A stretch of 64,000 nucleotides of DNA from Thiodiazotropha sp040793985 (GTDB taxonomy: Bacteria; Pseudomonadota; Gammaproteobacteria; Chromatiales; Chromatiaceae): the NCBI GenBank assembly GCA_040793985.1, contig JBFNJI010000038.1, forward strand, positions 9,422-73,421. Reading direction: 5' to 3'. How positions within the stretch are numbered: position 1 is the first letter of the stretch; the number at the start of each line of letters is the position of its first letter. This document shows, one piece after another, positions 27,754 to 36,591 of the stretch. Position numbers and translations under genes: made by a program. The notes beneath the pieces were generated by a model, which saw only the letters and a list, made by a program, of their open reading frames with translations, was not told the DNA's origin and did not search any database.

Positions 27754-28268
27754 ACATACGCCGCTCAAATTCACGGCAGGCAATCCAACGTGGCTTCACA
27801 CTTATTGAAATAATGGTGGTTGTCGTAATCATCGGCATCCTGATCAATTATGTCACCATCACCTTTGGACGCAGCTCACCGGATGAGCTGCTGAAGACCG
27901 AGGCCCGACGGCTCTCCAGCCTGCTCACCCTGGCGAGTGAGGAGGCTTTGTTACGGTCTGTCTTGATCGGCGTCGATATTACGGAGGAGAGTTATGCTTT
28001 CCTCTACCTGGATGATGGCAATTGGCAGCCGATGGAGGACAATCTTTTCCGATCGCGTCAGCTGCCGGAAGGCATGGAGTTCAGCATAGCCTCCTCTCAA
28101 CAGGGTGGAGAGGATGAAGAGAAAAACGTCCCGGAAATCATTTTGCTCAACAGCGGCGAAATGACGCCTTTCGAATTGAAGTTGAACTACGATCGCATCG
28201 ACAGCTACTACAGGCTGACCGGGAACGAGGTCGGGGAGCATGCGTTAGATCATGTCGCACCCTATTGA
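27750..28268 (+). CDS. gspH: Type II secretion minor pseudopilin GspH
   Basis: A 172-residue minor pseudopilin with prepilin cleavage site QRG followed by FTLIEIMVVVVIIGILINY. It starts with GTG overlapping the gspG stop by four bases, which implies translational coupling. The segment SSLLTLASEEALLRSVLIGVDI is typical of GspH/FimT. It belongs to the tip complex of the pseudopilus. Confidence 0.92.
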   Translation: MNIRRSNSRQAIQRGFTLIEIMVVVVIIGILINYVTITFGRSSPDELLKTEARRLSSLLTLASEEALLRSVLIGVDITEESYAFLYLDDGNWQPMEDNLFRSRQLPEGMEFSIASSQQGGEDEEKNVPEIILLNSGEMTPFELKLNYDRIDSYYRLTGNEVGEHALDHVAPY

Positions 28269-28668
28269 CACCCGCTGCAGCAACACCCCACCGGTTCGCG
28301 CCGGGAGAAACCGGGGATTCACCCTGCTGGAGATACTGATTGCATTGGCCATCCTGGCGATCGCATTCGCGTCAATCATCACGGTAGCCGCCAACCAGTC
28401 TGTCAATGTCGGCTACTTAAGGGATAAGACCCTTGCGCATTGGGTGGCGTTGAATCAGATTGCCGAGATTCAGGTGAGCAGCAAATGGCTGCCGACCGGA
28501 AAACAGCAGGGGGACGAAGAGATGGGGCTGCACAAATGGCATTGGCAGCGCGTGGTGACAAAGACTCCGGACGATCGAGTGCGCCAGGTGGAGATTGCGG
28601 TATTTCGTGAAAGGGGTGACGAAGAATCGATTACCCGGCTTGTGAGCTTTATCTCTCAACCTTTGTGA
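28252..28668 (+). CDS. gspI: Type II secretion minor pseudopilin GspI
   Basis: A 138-residue minor pseudopilin: prepilin motif GRNRG followed by FTLLEILIALAILAIAF, then DKTLAHWVALNQIAEIQV, characteristic of GspI. It overlaps the end of gspH by 17 bases. With GspJ and GspK it forms the pseudopilus tip that starts assembly. Confidence 0.93.
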   Translation: MSHPIDTRCSNTPPVRAGRNRGFTLLEILIALAILAIAFASIITVAANQSVNVGYLRDKTLAHWVALNQIAEIQVSSKWLPTGKQQGDEEMGLHKWHWQRVVTKTPDDRVRQVEIAVFRERGDEESITRLVSFISQPL

Positions 28669-28671
28669 CAG

Positions 28672-29319
28672 ATGGATATACCGAATCGTCACCATCAGTG
28701 TCACGGTTTCACCCTGCTGGAGCTGCTGATCGCGATTTCCATCTTCGCCATCCTCGCGACTTTTGTCTATGCGGGTCTCAAGGTTATCCTCGACACGGAA
28801 CACCAGACCAGCCTCTACAGCCAACGTATCTCGAAGCTGCAACTCGGTCTCAACCTCATGCAGAGAGATATAGAACAGCTGGTAAGCAGGCCGGTGCGCG
28901 ATGCATACGGTGATCAGCAGCCGGCGCTGAAGAGCGGCGGCTTGTCGGGCAACCTGCTGGAACTCACCCGCGGGGGATTTTCCAATCCAATGCAACTGCC
29001 ACGCAGCAACCTGCAGCGCGTGGGCTACAGCCTTGAGGAGAACACACTCTACCGGCTCACATGGCCAACCCTGGACAGACCCCGGGAGAGCGAGCCATAT
29101 CGGCAAAAGCTGATCACGCACATCACCTCTCTGGAACTGGTCTTTTACGATGAGAAGCTACAGCAGAGGCGCGAATGGCCACCCAGGACCAGCGGTAACA
29201 AGGAGGCGGAACCGGGGACTCTGCCCGTCTCCATCGAACTGAAGATGGAGCTTGAGGACTGGGGCGTGATTCGACGTCTTTTCCGTGCCGCGCGAACGCT
29301 CCCGGTAACGACAGGATGA
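28672..29319 (+). CDS. gspJ: Type II secretion minor pseudopilin GspJ
   Basis: A 215-residue minor pseudopilin: QCHG followed by FTLLELLIAISIFAILATFVYAG, then LQLGLNLMQRDIEQLVSRPVRD, the standard GspJ signature, and a C-terminal SLELVFYDEKLQQRREWPP. It starts three bases after the gspI stop. Confidence 0.94.
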   Translation: MDIPNRHHQCHGFTLLELLIAISIFAILATFVYAGLKVILDTEHQTSLYSQRISKLQLGLNLMQRDIEQLVSRPVRDAYGDQQPALKSGGLSGNLLELTRGGFSNPMQLPRSNLQRVGYSLEENTLYRLTWPTLDRPRESEPYRQKLITHITSLELVFYDEKLQQRREWPPRTSGNKEAEPGTLPVSIELKMELEDWGVIRRLFRAARTLPVTTG

Positions 29320-29325
29320 TCGTGA

Positions 29326-30318
29326 ATGCCGGTTAATTCAGCTCCCTCGTCACGGCATGAGAAGGGTGTTGCCCTGATCACCGCCATCGTCATTGTCTCG
29401 ATGGCGTCGATTGCCGCTGTCGCCATGACCCATGAACTGCAGCTGACCATTCGCCGCAGCGGCAACATCTTTGCCGCCGATCAGGGCTTTCTCTTTACCC
29501 TTGGCAGCGAGGCCTGGTCGCGGGGCATGCTGATCAGGGACATGAAAGACGACACGGGTGAGAATAAATATGACAGTCTTGACGAAGACTGGGCGCAGGA
29601 ACTCCCGCCAACACCGGTGGAGGGTGGCCAGGTACAGGCGGTGACCACCGATCTCCAGGCCCGATTCAATCTCAACAACCTCTACCTGCAGGCAGAGGCC
29701 AGCGAAGAGGATAAAAAGAAAGTTGCGGACAGCCTGGCCTATTTCCAACGCCTGCTGGTAAACCTGGAACTACCCGAATCTATCGCCCAAGCCACCGCGG
29801 ACTGGTTGGATGAGGATATCAAATCGCTCTATCCAGACGGCGCCGAAGATATTGAATATCTCGGATTGGACCCGCCCTATCGCACTGCCAATGGCCCGAT
29901 GGCAAGCGCAACCGAAATGCGGCTTATCAAAGGCGTTGATCGGGAGGTCTATGAGAAGCTGGCCCCCTACATAACAGCGTTGCCGGAGCGGACTACAATC
30001 AACGTCAACACCGCGGATGCGCAGATCATCCGGGCACTGGCCGGAGATCTCAACGAAGCGAACGCGGACCAGCTGATCAGCGAGCGGGAAGAGAACCCGT
30101 TCAAAAAGCCGGATTCATTTATTAAAAGACTTAAAGCACTTTTGGATGAAAATAAAGTAAAATCTGAAGAAATAACCCCATTAATCTCGGTTGAGAGCCA
30201 ATATTTTCAGATGGAGACGGTTGTCCGTATGGAAGTCAGTAGCCAAAGATTAGTCAGCCTGCTCTATAAGGGTGAGAAGGATGTGATTGTCATCTCGCGC
30301 ACCCTGGGGGCCTTCTGA
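29326..30318 (+). CDS. gspK: Type II secretion minor pseudopilin GspK
   Basis: A 330-residue atypical large minor pseudopilin that caps the pseudopilus. Prepilin site HEKG followed by VALITAIVIVSMASIAAVAM; it lacks Glu at +5, as is normal for GspK. TDLQARFNLNNL and INVNTADAQIIRALAGDL (SAM-like insertion) are hallmarks. The last ~110 bases of coding around 30108-30230 are clearly more AT-rich than the rest. It overlaps gspL by one base. Confidence 0.95.
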   Translation: MPVNSAPSSRHEKGVALITAIVIVSMASIAAVAMTHELQLTIRRSGNIFAADQGFLFTLGSEAWSRGMLIRDMKDDTGENKYDSLDEDWAQELPPTPVEGGQVQAVTTDLQARFNLNNLYLQAEASEEDKKKVADSLAYFQRLLVNLELPESIAQATADWLDEDIKSLYPDGAEDIEYLGLDPPYRTANGPMASATEMRLIKGVDREVYEKLAPYITALPERTTINVNTADAQIIRALAGDLNEANADQLISEREENPFKKPDSFIKRLKALLDENKVKSEEITPLISVESQYFQMETVVRMEVSSQRLVSLLYKGEKDVIVISRTLGAF

Positions 30319-31547
30319 TGGCCGAACGCCTGATCATCCAGTGCCATGACGGCGACTGCGACAGGGTCAGTTGGCTGCTCAAGGGCGGCGCCAATCCGCA
30401 ACCGGCGGAAGGAACCCTGGCGGATGCGGCTAAGTTGGCGAAGGGTAGGCGTAGCCTGGTGATCATCCCTGCCACCGAACTGCTCATTACCGAGGTACAC
30501 ATCCCGACCCGCAACCGACAACGCCTGATCCAGGCAATTCCGTTCTCCCTGGAGAATGAGTTGACCGAGGATGTGGACAGGCTCCACTTTGCCGCGGGCA
30601 ACATCGACGGCGAAAATATCACACCCGTCATCGTCATCGCCAAGCAGAAGCTCGATGATCTGCTAGAGACCCTCGAAACGACGGGAATTGAACCCATCGG
30701 TATCTATGCCGACCTGCTCTGTCTGCCCTTCGAGAGAGATACCTGGAGCCTCTATGAGGATGATCGAATCCTGAATGTCCGCCGCGACAGGGAGAGGGGA
30801 TTCAGTGTCGATGCCATCAACGGCGAGGCAACACTCAGGCTTGCACTGCAACAAAGCGGTGAGCACCCACCGCGCAGGATAGTTCTCTACCAAGCGCCCG
30901 ATGCCGCTGATTCAGTGGATCTGCAGCAATTTGCCGACGACTACGAAGTCAGCACCCGGCGTCTCGAATCGCTCCCCGAGCTAACCGGCATACTCGCTGA
31001 CAATCTCGTGGAAAAACAGCAGATCAACCTACTCCAGGGTGAATACATGCGGGTCGACAAAATGACCCTGCAATGGAAGCGCTGGCTTCCCGCTGTCGTG
31101 CTCGCCACGCTATTCATTGCCATCTCCCTGCTGCTCAGCATCCAGGAGTACCGCCACTATGAAGCGGAAAGCATCTCCCTCGGCAAGCAGATCAGGGCGA
31201 CCTTCCAGAAGGCCTTTCCCGAGGTAAAACGTATCGTCGATCCAAAGGTTCAGATGGAGCAGAAACTGAAGGCCTTACGCGGCGGACAGTCGGGCAGTTT
31301 CATGCAGTTCGCCAGCCTCTTCGTTCCCGCCGCATCGGTGATCAAGGGCAGTCCGAACACCACCCTGGAAAGCATCAGCTTCCGCGATGGCAAACTCGAT
31401 CTGCAATTGGTCATCAAGGAGTTGCAGGCATTGGAGACATTAAAGCAGACCATAGAAGCGAAGCGGCTGGCGGTTGAGATCCGTTCGGCCAATGCCACCG
31501 GCAATCAGGTCACCTCGCACATACGGATCAGCGGAGTCAATCCATGA
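30318..31547 (+). CDS. gspL: Type II secretion inner-membrane protein GspL
   Basis: A 409-residue bitopic protein. The N-terminal actin-like cytoplasmic domain (FSLENELTEDVDRLHFA and GIYADLLCLP) recruits the GspE ATPase. One membrane helix lies near residues 258-276 (LPAVVLATLFIAISLLL), followed by a periplasmic ferredoxin-like domain. ATG at 30318 overlaps the gspK stop; the 3' end overlaps gspM by four bases. Confidence 0.93.
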   Translation: MAERLIIQCHDGDCDRVSWLLKGGANPQPAEGTLADAAKLAKGRRSLVIIPATELLITEVHIPTRNRQRLIQAIPFSLENELTEDVDRLHFAAGNIDGENITPVIVIAKQKLDDLLETLETTGIEPIGIYADLLCLPFERDTWSLYEDDRILNVRRDRERGFSVDAINGEATLRLALQQSGEHPPRRIVLYQAPDAADSVDLQQFADDYEVSTRRLESLPELTGILADNLVEKQQINLLQGEYMRVDKMTLQWKRWLPAVVLATLFIAISLLLSIQEYRHYEAESISLGKQIRATFQKAFPEVKRIVDPKVQMEQKLKALRGGQSGSFMQFASLFVPAASVIKGSPNTTLESISFRDGKLDLQLVIKELQALETLKQTIEAKRLAVEIRSANATGNQVTSHIRISGVNP

Positions 31548-32035
31548 AGGAGTGGTGGCAGTCAAAAACCCCCCAGGAGCACATGGCGATGATCGTCGGT
31601 GCGGTGGCTGTTCTACTGCTGCTCGTCTATCTGCTGATGTGGCGTCCATTCAGCCAGGCACTGGAAAAGAAGGCACTGCTGGTCGAGAGCCAAAAGATCA
31701 CCCTGAGCTGGATGCAGGACAATCTCGATTTGGTGACAAGTCTGCGCAGTGAACAAAGCAGCAGGGGCGCCAGCAGCAACGAGGCGCTGCTCACACTGGT
31801 CGACAGGACGGCAAAACAGATCCAGCTTCGACAGCAAATCCAGCGTATCAAGCCACAGGGAGACAATGCGGTTCAGCTGTGGATCGAAGAGGCAGCATTC
31901 GACAGGATCATGAGATGGCTCGGGCAGCTGACCCGGAGCCATGCCATAGTGATCGACTCGCTCACCGTCGACAGACAGGAGAAGCAGGGACTGGTGAACG
32001 CCAGACTGGTGCTGCAGCGGGAGGGGGGCAGCTGA
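31544..32035 (+). CDS. gspM: Type II secretion inner-membrane protein GspM
   Basis: A 163-residue partner of GspL. A short N-terminal cytoplasmic part (KEWWQSKTPQEHMAMI) is followed by one membrane helix (VGAVAVLLLLVYLLMW) and a periplasmic coiled and ferredoxin-like domain. ATGA overlap with gspL and TGATG overlap with gspN show tight coupling. Confidence 0.92.
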   Translation: MKEWWQSKTPQEHMAMIVGAVAVLLLLVYLLMWRPFSQALEKKALLVESQKITLSWMQDNLDLVTSLRSEQSSRGASSNEALLTLVDRTAKQIQLRQQIQRIKPQGDNAVQLWIEEAAFDRIMRWLGQLTRSHAIVIDSLTVDRQEKQGLVNARLVLQREGGS

Positions 32036-32790
32036 TGCGCTGGTGGAGCTACCTACTGATCGGCATCGGCGGATACCTGATGTTTCTGCTCGTCGAGACC
32101 CCGGCACAACATGTGCTGGGCTGGTCCCTGGCAGACAAGGGCAGGCTGCCATTCAGTTTCGCAACCATGAAGGGAAGCCTCTGGCGAGGCAAGATTGAAG
32201 CCATCGACTACAGGGGGACGCCCCTCGATAAACTGAAATGGCGCTTCACCCCCACATCCCTGCTCCTTGGCGGAATCGGTTTCGACCTCGAGTTGCGGCA
32301 CATGAATCACAGGCTTGACGCACATTTCACCCGTACCCTGGGCGGCGATTACAGGCTTACGGATGTTACGGGCCAACTCCCCGCATCCCTGATCGCTGAG
32401 ATGGCGGATCTTGGCCAGATAGCTATACAGGGTGAGGTCGAGCTCGCTCTGAGTCATCTTGAAATCGAGGCGGAACGCATTGCCTCGGCTGAAGGCGAGA
32501 TCAAATGGCTGAATCCGGCCCTGCTGAGCCCATTCAGCGTTAAAGAGGGCAATCTCAAGGCCGATGTGACAACGGATGATAACGGTACTATCAAGGTAAA
32601 GATCAACGACCTCAATGGCGTGACATCGGTGGACGGTGAACTGAATCTCACAACGGAAGGAAACTATGACCTGAACGGCGCAATCAAACCAGGCGCTGAG
32701 TCAGACCCGGGTTTGAGCAGCGTCCTGAAAGCGGTCGCGAAAAGCCAGCCAGACGGCAGCTATCGAATCAAATTCAGCGGCCGTCTGTAG
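32035..32790 (+). CDS. gspN: Type II secretion protein GspN
   Basis: A 251-residue inner-membrane-anchored protein with an N-terminal helix (YLLIGIGGYLMFLLV), KGSLWRGKIEAIDYRGTPLDKLKWRFTP typical of GspN, and a beta-rich periplasmic remainder ending LPDGSYRIKFSGRL-like. GspN is present in only some type II systems and its role is unclear. The ATG at 32035 overlaps the gspM stop by one base; a longer in-frame extension back to 31879 is only the open antecedent of the frame. Confidence 0.9.
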   Translation: MRWWSYLLIGIGGYLMFLLVETPAQHVLGWSLADKGRLPFSFATMKGSLWRGKIEAIDYRGTPLDKLKWRFTPTSLLLGGIGFDLELRHMNHRLDAHFTRTLGGDYRLTDVTGQLPASLIAEMADLGQIAIQGEVELALSHLEIEAERIASAEGEIKWLNPALLSPFSVKEGNLKADVTTDDNGTIKVKINDLNGVTSVDGELNLTTEGNYDLNGAIKPGAESDPGLSSVLKAVAKSQPDGSYRIKFSGRL

Positions 32791-32860
32791 CTGTTTTCCG
32801 TGATCGGGAGCAACGAGCGAGGTTATTACGAGGCGGTATGCCTAGTCCATATCATCTGCT

Positions 32861-32882
32861 AATATATAATGCATTATATATT
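32861..32882. repeat. 22-bp perfect AT-rich palindrome in the gspN-gspD gap
   Basis: AATATATAATG followed directly by its reverse complement. It lies in the 208 bp gap between gspN and gspD, about 117 bases before the gspD start. It could be a dimeric regulator operator or a promoter element for gspDEF. It is not a terminator, having no loop and no GC. Confidence 0.6.
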
Positions 32883-32998
32883 CAACATAAACCCATGATG
32901 AATAAAGATTTTCACCGTCAACAAATAGCCCTCCCCCAAATCGTCCGCCTGCGGACGCCAGGTAATGGGCGTAAGGCTACAAGGGAACCGGTCAAACA

Positions 32999-35011
32999 AT
33001 GAGTATCTTGGCAACACTAATCATGGATAGACAGCACCCAGGTGGCGGCTCGATCAAGCGCCTGTTCGTCACGCTGTGCACCATCATCCTGCTTAACCTC
33101 TCGTGGATGCCCTATGGCCATGCAGAGCAGATCACCCTGAATCTGAACAATGCCGATATAGAGGCGCTGATAAAGACGGTATCGGAACACACGGGCAAGA
33201 ACTTTGTCATCGATCCGAGGGTAAAGGGAAAAGTGACTGTCATCTCCGCTCACCCGATGGACCGGGATGAGTTCTACCAGGTCTTTCTCTCCATCCTCGA
33301 GGTGCACGGCTTCTCCACCATACCCAGCGGCGATGTGATCAAGGTGGTGCCTGACGTGAAGGCCAAACAGGGCGGAATCCCAACCGTCAGTGCCATCGGA
33401 CAACTGCCCGGGGATCAGATCGTCACCCGTATCATTCAGGTGAAAAACGTCACCTCCGCTCAACTGGTACCTATCCTGCGCCCGTTGATCCCACAGGAGG
33501 GGCATCTCGCCGCCTATCCCGACACAAATGTCCTGATCATCTCCGACCGTCGGCAGAATGTTGACCGCCTGATGAAGATCATCGATCAGATCGACAGGGT
33601 AAGCGACAGCTCCATCGAGGTGATCACCCTGCAGCACGCCTCCGCTGCCGAGGTGGTGCGCATCCTCAACAGTCTGCAGACACCGGCAGCCGCCAAAGGC
33701 GGGAGTAAGAACGCCACCAAACTGGTCGCCGATGAACGTACCAACAGCGTGTTGATCAGCGGCGATCCCACCGCGAGATTGCGTTCGCGGGTGATTATCG
33801 AGCATCTCGACACCCCCTTCGACAATGAAGGCAATGCTCAGGTCATCTACCTGAAGTATGCCAATGCCACCGATCTGGTGCAGGTGCTGACTGGCGTCAG
33901 CGAAAATCTCGACGAGTCCAAGGCGGCGGGCGGTGGCGCCAAGGGCAAGGGTAAACCCCAGCTGCCGATCAATATCCAGGCCGACGAGGCCTCCAATGCC
34001 CTGATCATTACCGCTCCGCCGGACCAGTTCAGGGCCCTGCAGGCGATCATCCGCAAGCTCGATATCCGCCGCGCCCAGGTCCTGGTGGAGGCGATTATCG
34101 CGGAGGTCTCCTACGACAAGGCGAAGCAGTTGGGTGTGCAGTGGATAGTCGATGGCAGCCCGGATGACAGAGGCCCCATTGGCGTCATCAACCTCGGCTC
34201 TCCCTCGATTTCCGATATTGCGGGCTCGGTTGTTGCGGAAACCGGCATTCCCTTCGGCCCAGGCACCTCCCTCGCCTTTGGACGATTCAACAGTGAACGG
34301 ATCAATTTCGCCGCTGTGATCCAGGCCCTGGAGAGTGACTCCACCTCGAATATCCTCTCCACACCCACCATCACCACCCTGGACAACCAGGAAGCGGAGA
34401 TAGTGATCGGTCAGAATGTACCCTTCATCACCGGTTCCTACAGCTCAACCGGCGGCGTCAGCAACTCGGTGAACCCCTTCCAGACCGTACAACGCGAGGA
34501 TGTGGGACTGACGCTCAAGGTCAAGCCACAGATCAACGAGGGTAACTCGATTCAGCTGGAGATCGAACAGGAGATCTCCAGTATCAACGCCTCCGCCAGC
34601 TCCGGAACCAGCGATATCGTCACCAACAAGCGCACCATCAAGACCGTGGTCATAGTGGACGACGGCAATACCATTGTCCTCGGCGGCTTGCTCGAGGAGG
34701 ACCTGCAGCAGACCGAAGAGAAGGTTCCGGTTCTGGGCGATATCCCCTTGCTGGGCGCCCTGTTTCGCGCCAACAGGACCACCAAGATAAAACGCAATCT
34801 GATGGTCTTCCTGCGACCCGTGGTGATCCGTGATGATGCCATCAACACCCAGATCGCCAGCGACAAATACAACTATTTTCGTGCTCAACAGATGCGATTG
34901 AAACAGGAGGGCGTCAGCCTCATGTCCGATGACGAGATGCCGGTATTGCCACCACGCTTCGGTACCCTCGCCCCCCCATTCGATGATGATGAACTGGAAC
35001 CCGAACTCTGA
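32999..35011 (+). CDS. gspD: Type II secretion outer-membrane secretin GspD
   Basis: A 670-residue secretin that forms the outer-membrane gate. A signal peptide ends near GHA (residue 42), then N0 (ITLNLNNADIEALIKTVSEHTGKNFVIDP), N1-N3 domains with the Gly/Lys-rich N3 loop (near 305), and the secretin barrel with VGLTLKVKPQINEGNSIQLEIEQE and VPVLGDIPLLGALF. The C-terminus ends in Asp/Glu/Leu residues. A 208-bp gap with a palindrome separates it from gspN, so gspD-E-F may have its own promoter. No pilotin gene was recognised unless the small lipoprotein after gspF plays that part. Confidence 0.96.
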   Translation: MSILATLIMDRQHPGGGSIKRLFVTLCTIILLNLSWMPYGHAEQITLNLNNADIEALIKTVSEHTGKNFVIDPRVKGKVTVISAHPMDRDEFYQVFLSILEVHGFSTIPSGDVIKVVPDVKAKQGGIPTVSAIGQLPGDQIVTRIIQVKNVTSAQLVPILRPLIPQEGHLAAYPDTNVLIISDRRQNVDRLMKIIDQIDRVSDSSIEVITLQHASAAEVVRILNSLQTPAAAKGGSKNATKLVADERTNSVLISGDPTARLRSRVIIEHLDTPFDNEGNAQVIYLKYANATDLVQVLTGVSENLDESKAAGGGAKGKGKPQLPINIQADEASNALIITAPPDQFRALQAIIRKLDIRRAQVLVEAIIAEVSYDKAKQLGVQWIVDGSPDDRGPIGVINLGSPSISDIAGSVVAETGIPFGPGTSLAFGRFNSERINFAAVIQALESDSTSNILSTPTITTLDNQEAEIVIGQNVPFITGSYSSTGGVSNSVNPFQTVQREDVGLTLKVKPQINEGNSIQLEIEQEISSINASASSGTSDIVTNKRTIKTVVIVDDGNTIVLGGLLEEDLQQTEEKVPVLGDIPLLGALFRANRTTKIKRNLMVFLRPVVIRDDAINTQIASDKYNYFRAQQMRLKQEGVSLMSDDEMPVLPPRFGTLAPPFDDDELEPEL

Positions 35012-35028
35012 TCACAGGGGATAGGCGC

Positions 35029-36585
35029 ATGTCGGAGAACTCTTCACCCTCTTCACAGATGGTCGACGATCTCGCCACGGAATCCTCGCTCATCGAGGAG
35101 ACCACGACCTCTGCGGATCAGCTCCCCTACGCCTTCGCCCGTCGCCATGGCGTGGTGATGATCCATGATGCGGAACTGAACCAGCTCTGCCTGCTGCACA
35201 AGCCCGGGGTATCCCTGGGAGTTCTCAACGAGGTGCGACGCCTGGTCTGCCAACCCCTGGTCTATACCCAGGTGGACGAGGAGACGCTGGAAAAAGAGCT
35301 CTCTCAGGTCTATGAGTCGGGCTCGAAACAGTCGACCCAGATCATGGAGACCATGGGCGACGACATCGACCTCGACAATGCGGCGCGGGCATTGAATCAG
35401 CCGGAAGACCTGCTGGAAAGTGACGACGATGCCCCGATCATCAGGCTGATCAACGCTCTTTTTACCGAGGCGATAAAGGAGCAGGCCTCCGATATCCATA
35501 TCGAACCCTACGAAAACCGCCTGGTCGTGCGCTTCCGCGTCGACGGGGTATTACGCGAAGTTCTCACGCCACCGCGCAACGTCGCCCCCTTTCTGGTCTC
35601 GCGCATCAAGGTCATGGCCCAGCTGGATATTGCCGAGAAGCGCATCCCGCAGGATGGCCGCATCTCCCTCAAGGTGGGGAACCGTCCGGTGGACGTACGT
35701 GTCTCCACCCTCCCTTCCAGCTATGGCGAGCGTGTGGTATTGCGTCTTCTCGACAAACAGGCGGGACGACTCGACCTTGAACAACTCGGTATGTCCAGGG
35801 AACTCCTGCTGCAGGTCGACCCCGGCATCATCAAACGTCCCCACGGCATCTTTCTGGTAACCGGACCTACCGGCTCCGGTAAGACCACCACTCTGTATGC
35901 GGCCCTGAGCCGGCTCAACACGCAGAGCCGCAACATCGTCACCGTGGAAGACCCCATCGAGTACTACCTCGACGGCATTGGTCAGACCCAGGTCAACAAC
36001 AAGGTCGACCTCACCTTCGCCCGTGGCCTGCGGGCCATCTTGCGACAAGACCCGGATGTGGTCATGGTGGGGGAGATTCGAGACCTCGAAACCGCTCAGA
36101 TCGCGGTTCAGGCAAGTCTCACCGGCCATCTCGTGATGTCGAGCCTGCACACCAATACCGCCATCGGCAGTATTACCCGTCTCCGCGACATGGGGGTGGA
36201 GCCCTTCCTCCTCTCCTCGAGCCTGATCGGCGTTCTCGCCCAGCGCCTGGTGCGCACCCTCTGCCCCCATTGCAAGACGCCCTACAGCGCCAGCGAGGAG
36301 GAGCGAGAGATGCTGGAACTCACAACCGGTGACGAGGTGACACTCTACACACCCTCCGGCTGCGAGAAGTGTCACAGCCACGGCTATCTGGGACGGACCG
36401 GTATCTACGAACTCATCACCATTGATGAGACCCTGCGCAATCTGATCCACAAAGGCAGCGGTGAAATCGAGATGCTTGAGCATGCGAGAACGACGAGCGA
36501 CAGTATCCGCCAGGACGGCATGAAGCGAGTACTCAACGGCGACACCACGATTGACGAGATCATTCGTGTTACCCAGGAGGGTTGA
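35029..36585 (+). CDS. gspE: Type II secretion ATPase GspE
   Basis: A 518-residue cytoplasmic ATPase that powers pseudopilus assembly. N1E region to about 130, then SDIHIEPYENRLVVRFRVDG, Walker A GPTGSGKTTTLYAAL near 283, Asp box and Walker B (RQDPDVVMVGEIRDLETA), His box LVMSSLHTNTA, and the tetracysteine zinc site CPHC (near 420) with CEKC (near 445). AGGGGATAGG precedes the ATG. The spacing between the cysteine pairs is usual for GspE. Confidence 0.97.
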   Translation: MSENSSPSSQMVDDLATESSLIEETTTSADQLPYAFARRHGVVMIHDAELNQLCLLHKPGVSLGVLNEVRRLVCQPLVYTQVDEETLEKELSQVYESGSKQSTQIMETMGDDIDLDNAARALNQPEDLLESDDDAPIIRLINALFTEAIKEQASDIHIEPYENRLVVRFRVDGVLREVLTPPRNVAPFLVSRIKVMAQLDIAEKRIPQDGRISLKVGNRPVDVRVSTLPSSYGERVVLRLLDKQAGRLDLEQLGMSRELLLQVDPGIIKRPHGIFLVTGPTGSGKTTTLYAALSRLNTQSRNIVTVEDPIEYYLDGIGQTQVNNKVDLTFARGLRAILRQDPDVVMVGEIRDLETAQIAVQASLTGHLVMSSLHTNTAIGSITRLRDMGVEPFLLSSSLIGVLAQRLVRTLCPHCKTPYSASEEEREMLELTTGDEVTLYTPSGCEKCHSHGYLGRTGIYELITIDETLRNLIHKGSGEIEMLEHARTTSDSIRQDGMKRVLNGDTTIDEIIRVTQEG

Positions 36586-36591
36586 CCAGCC

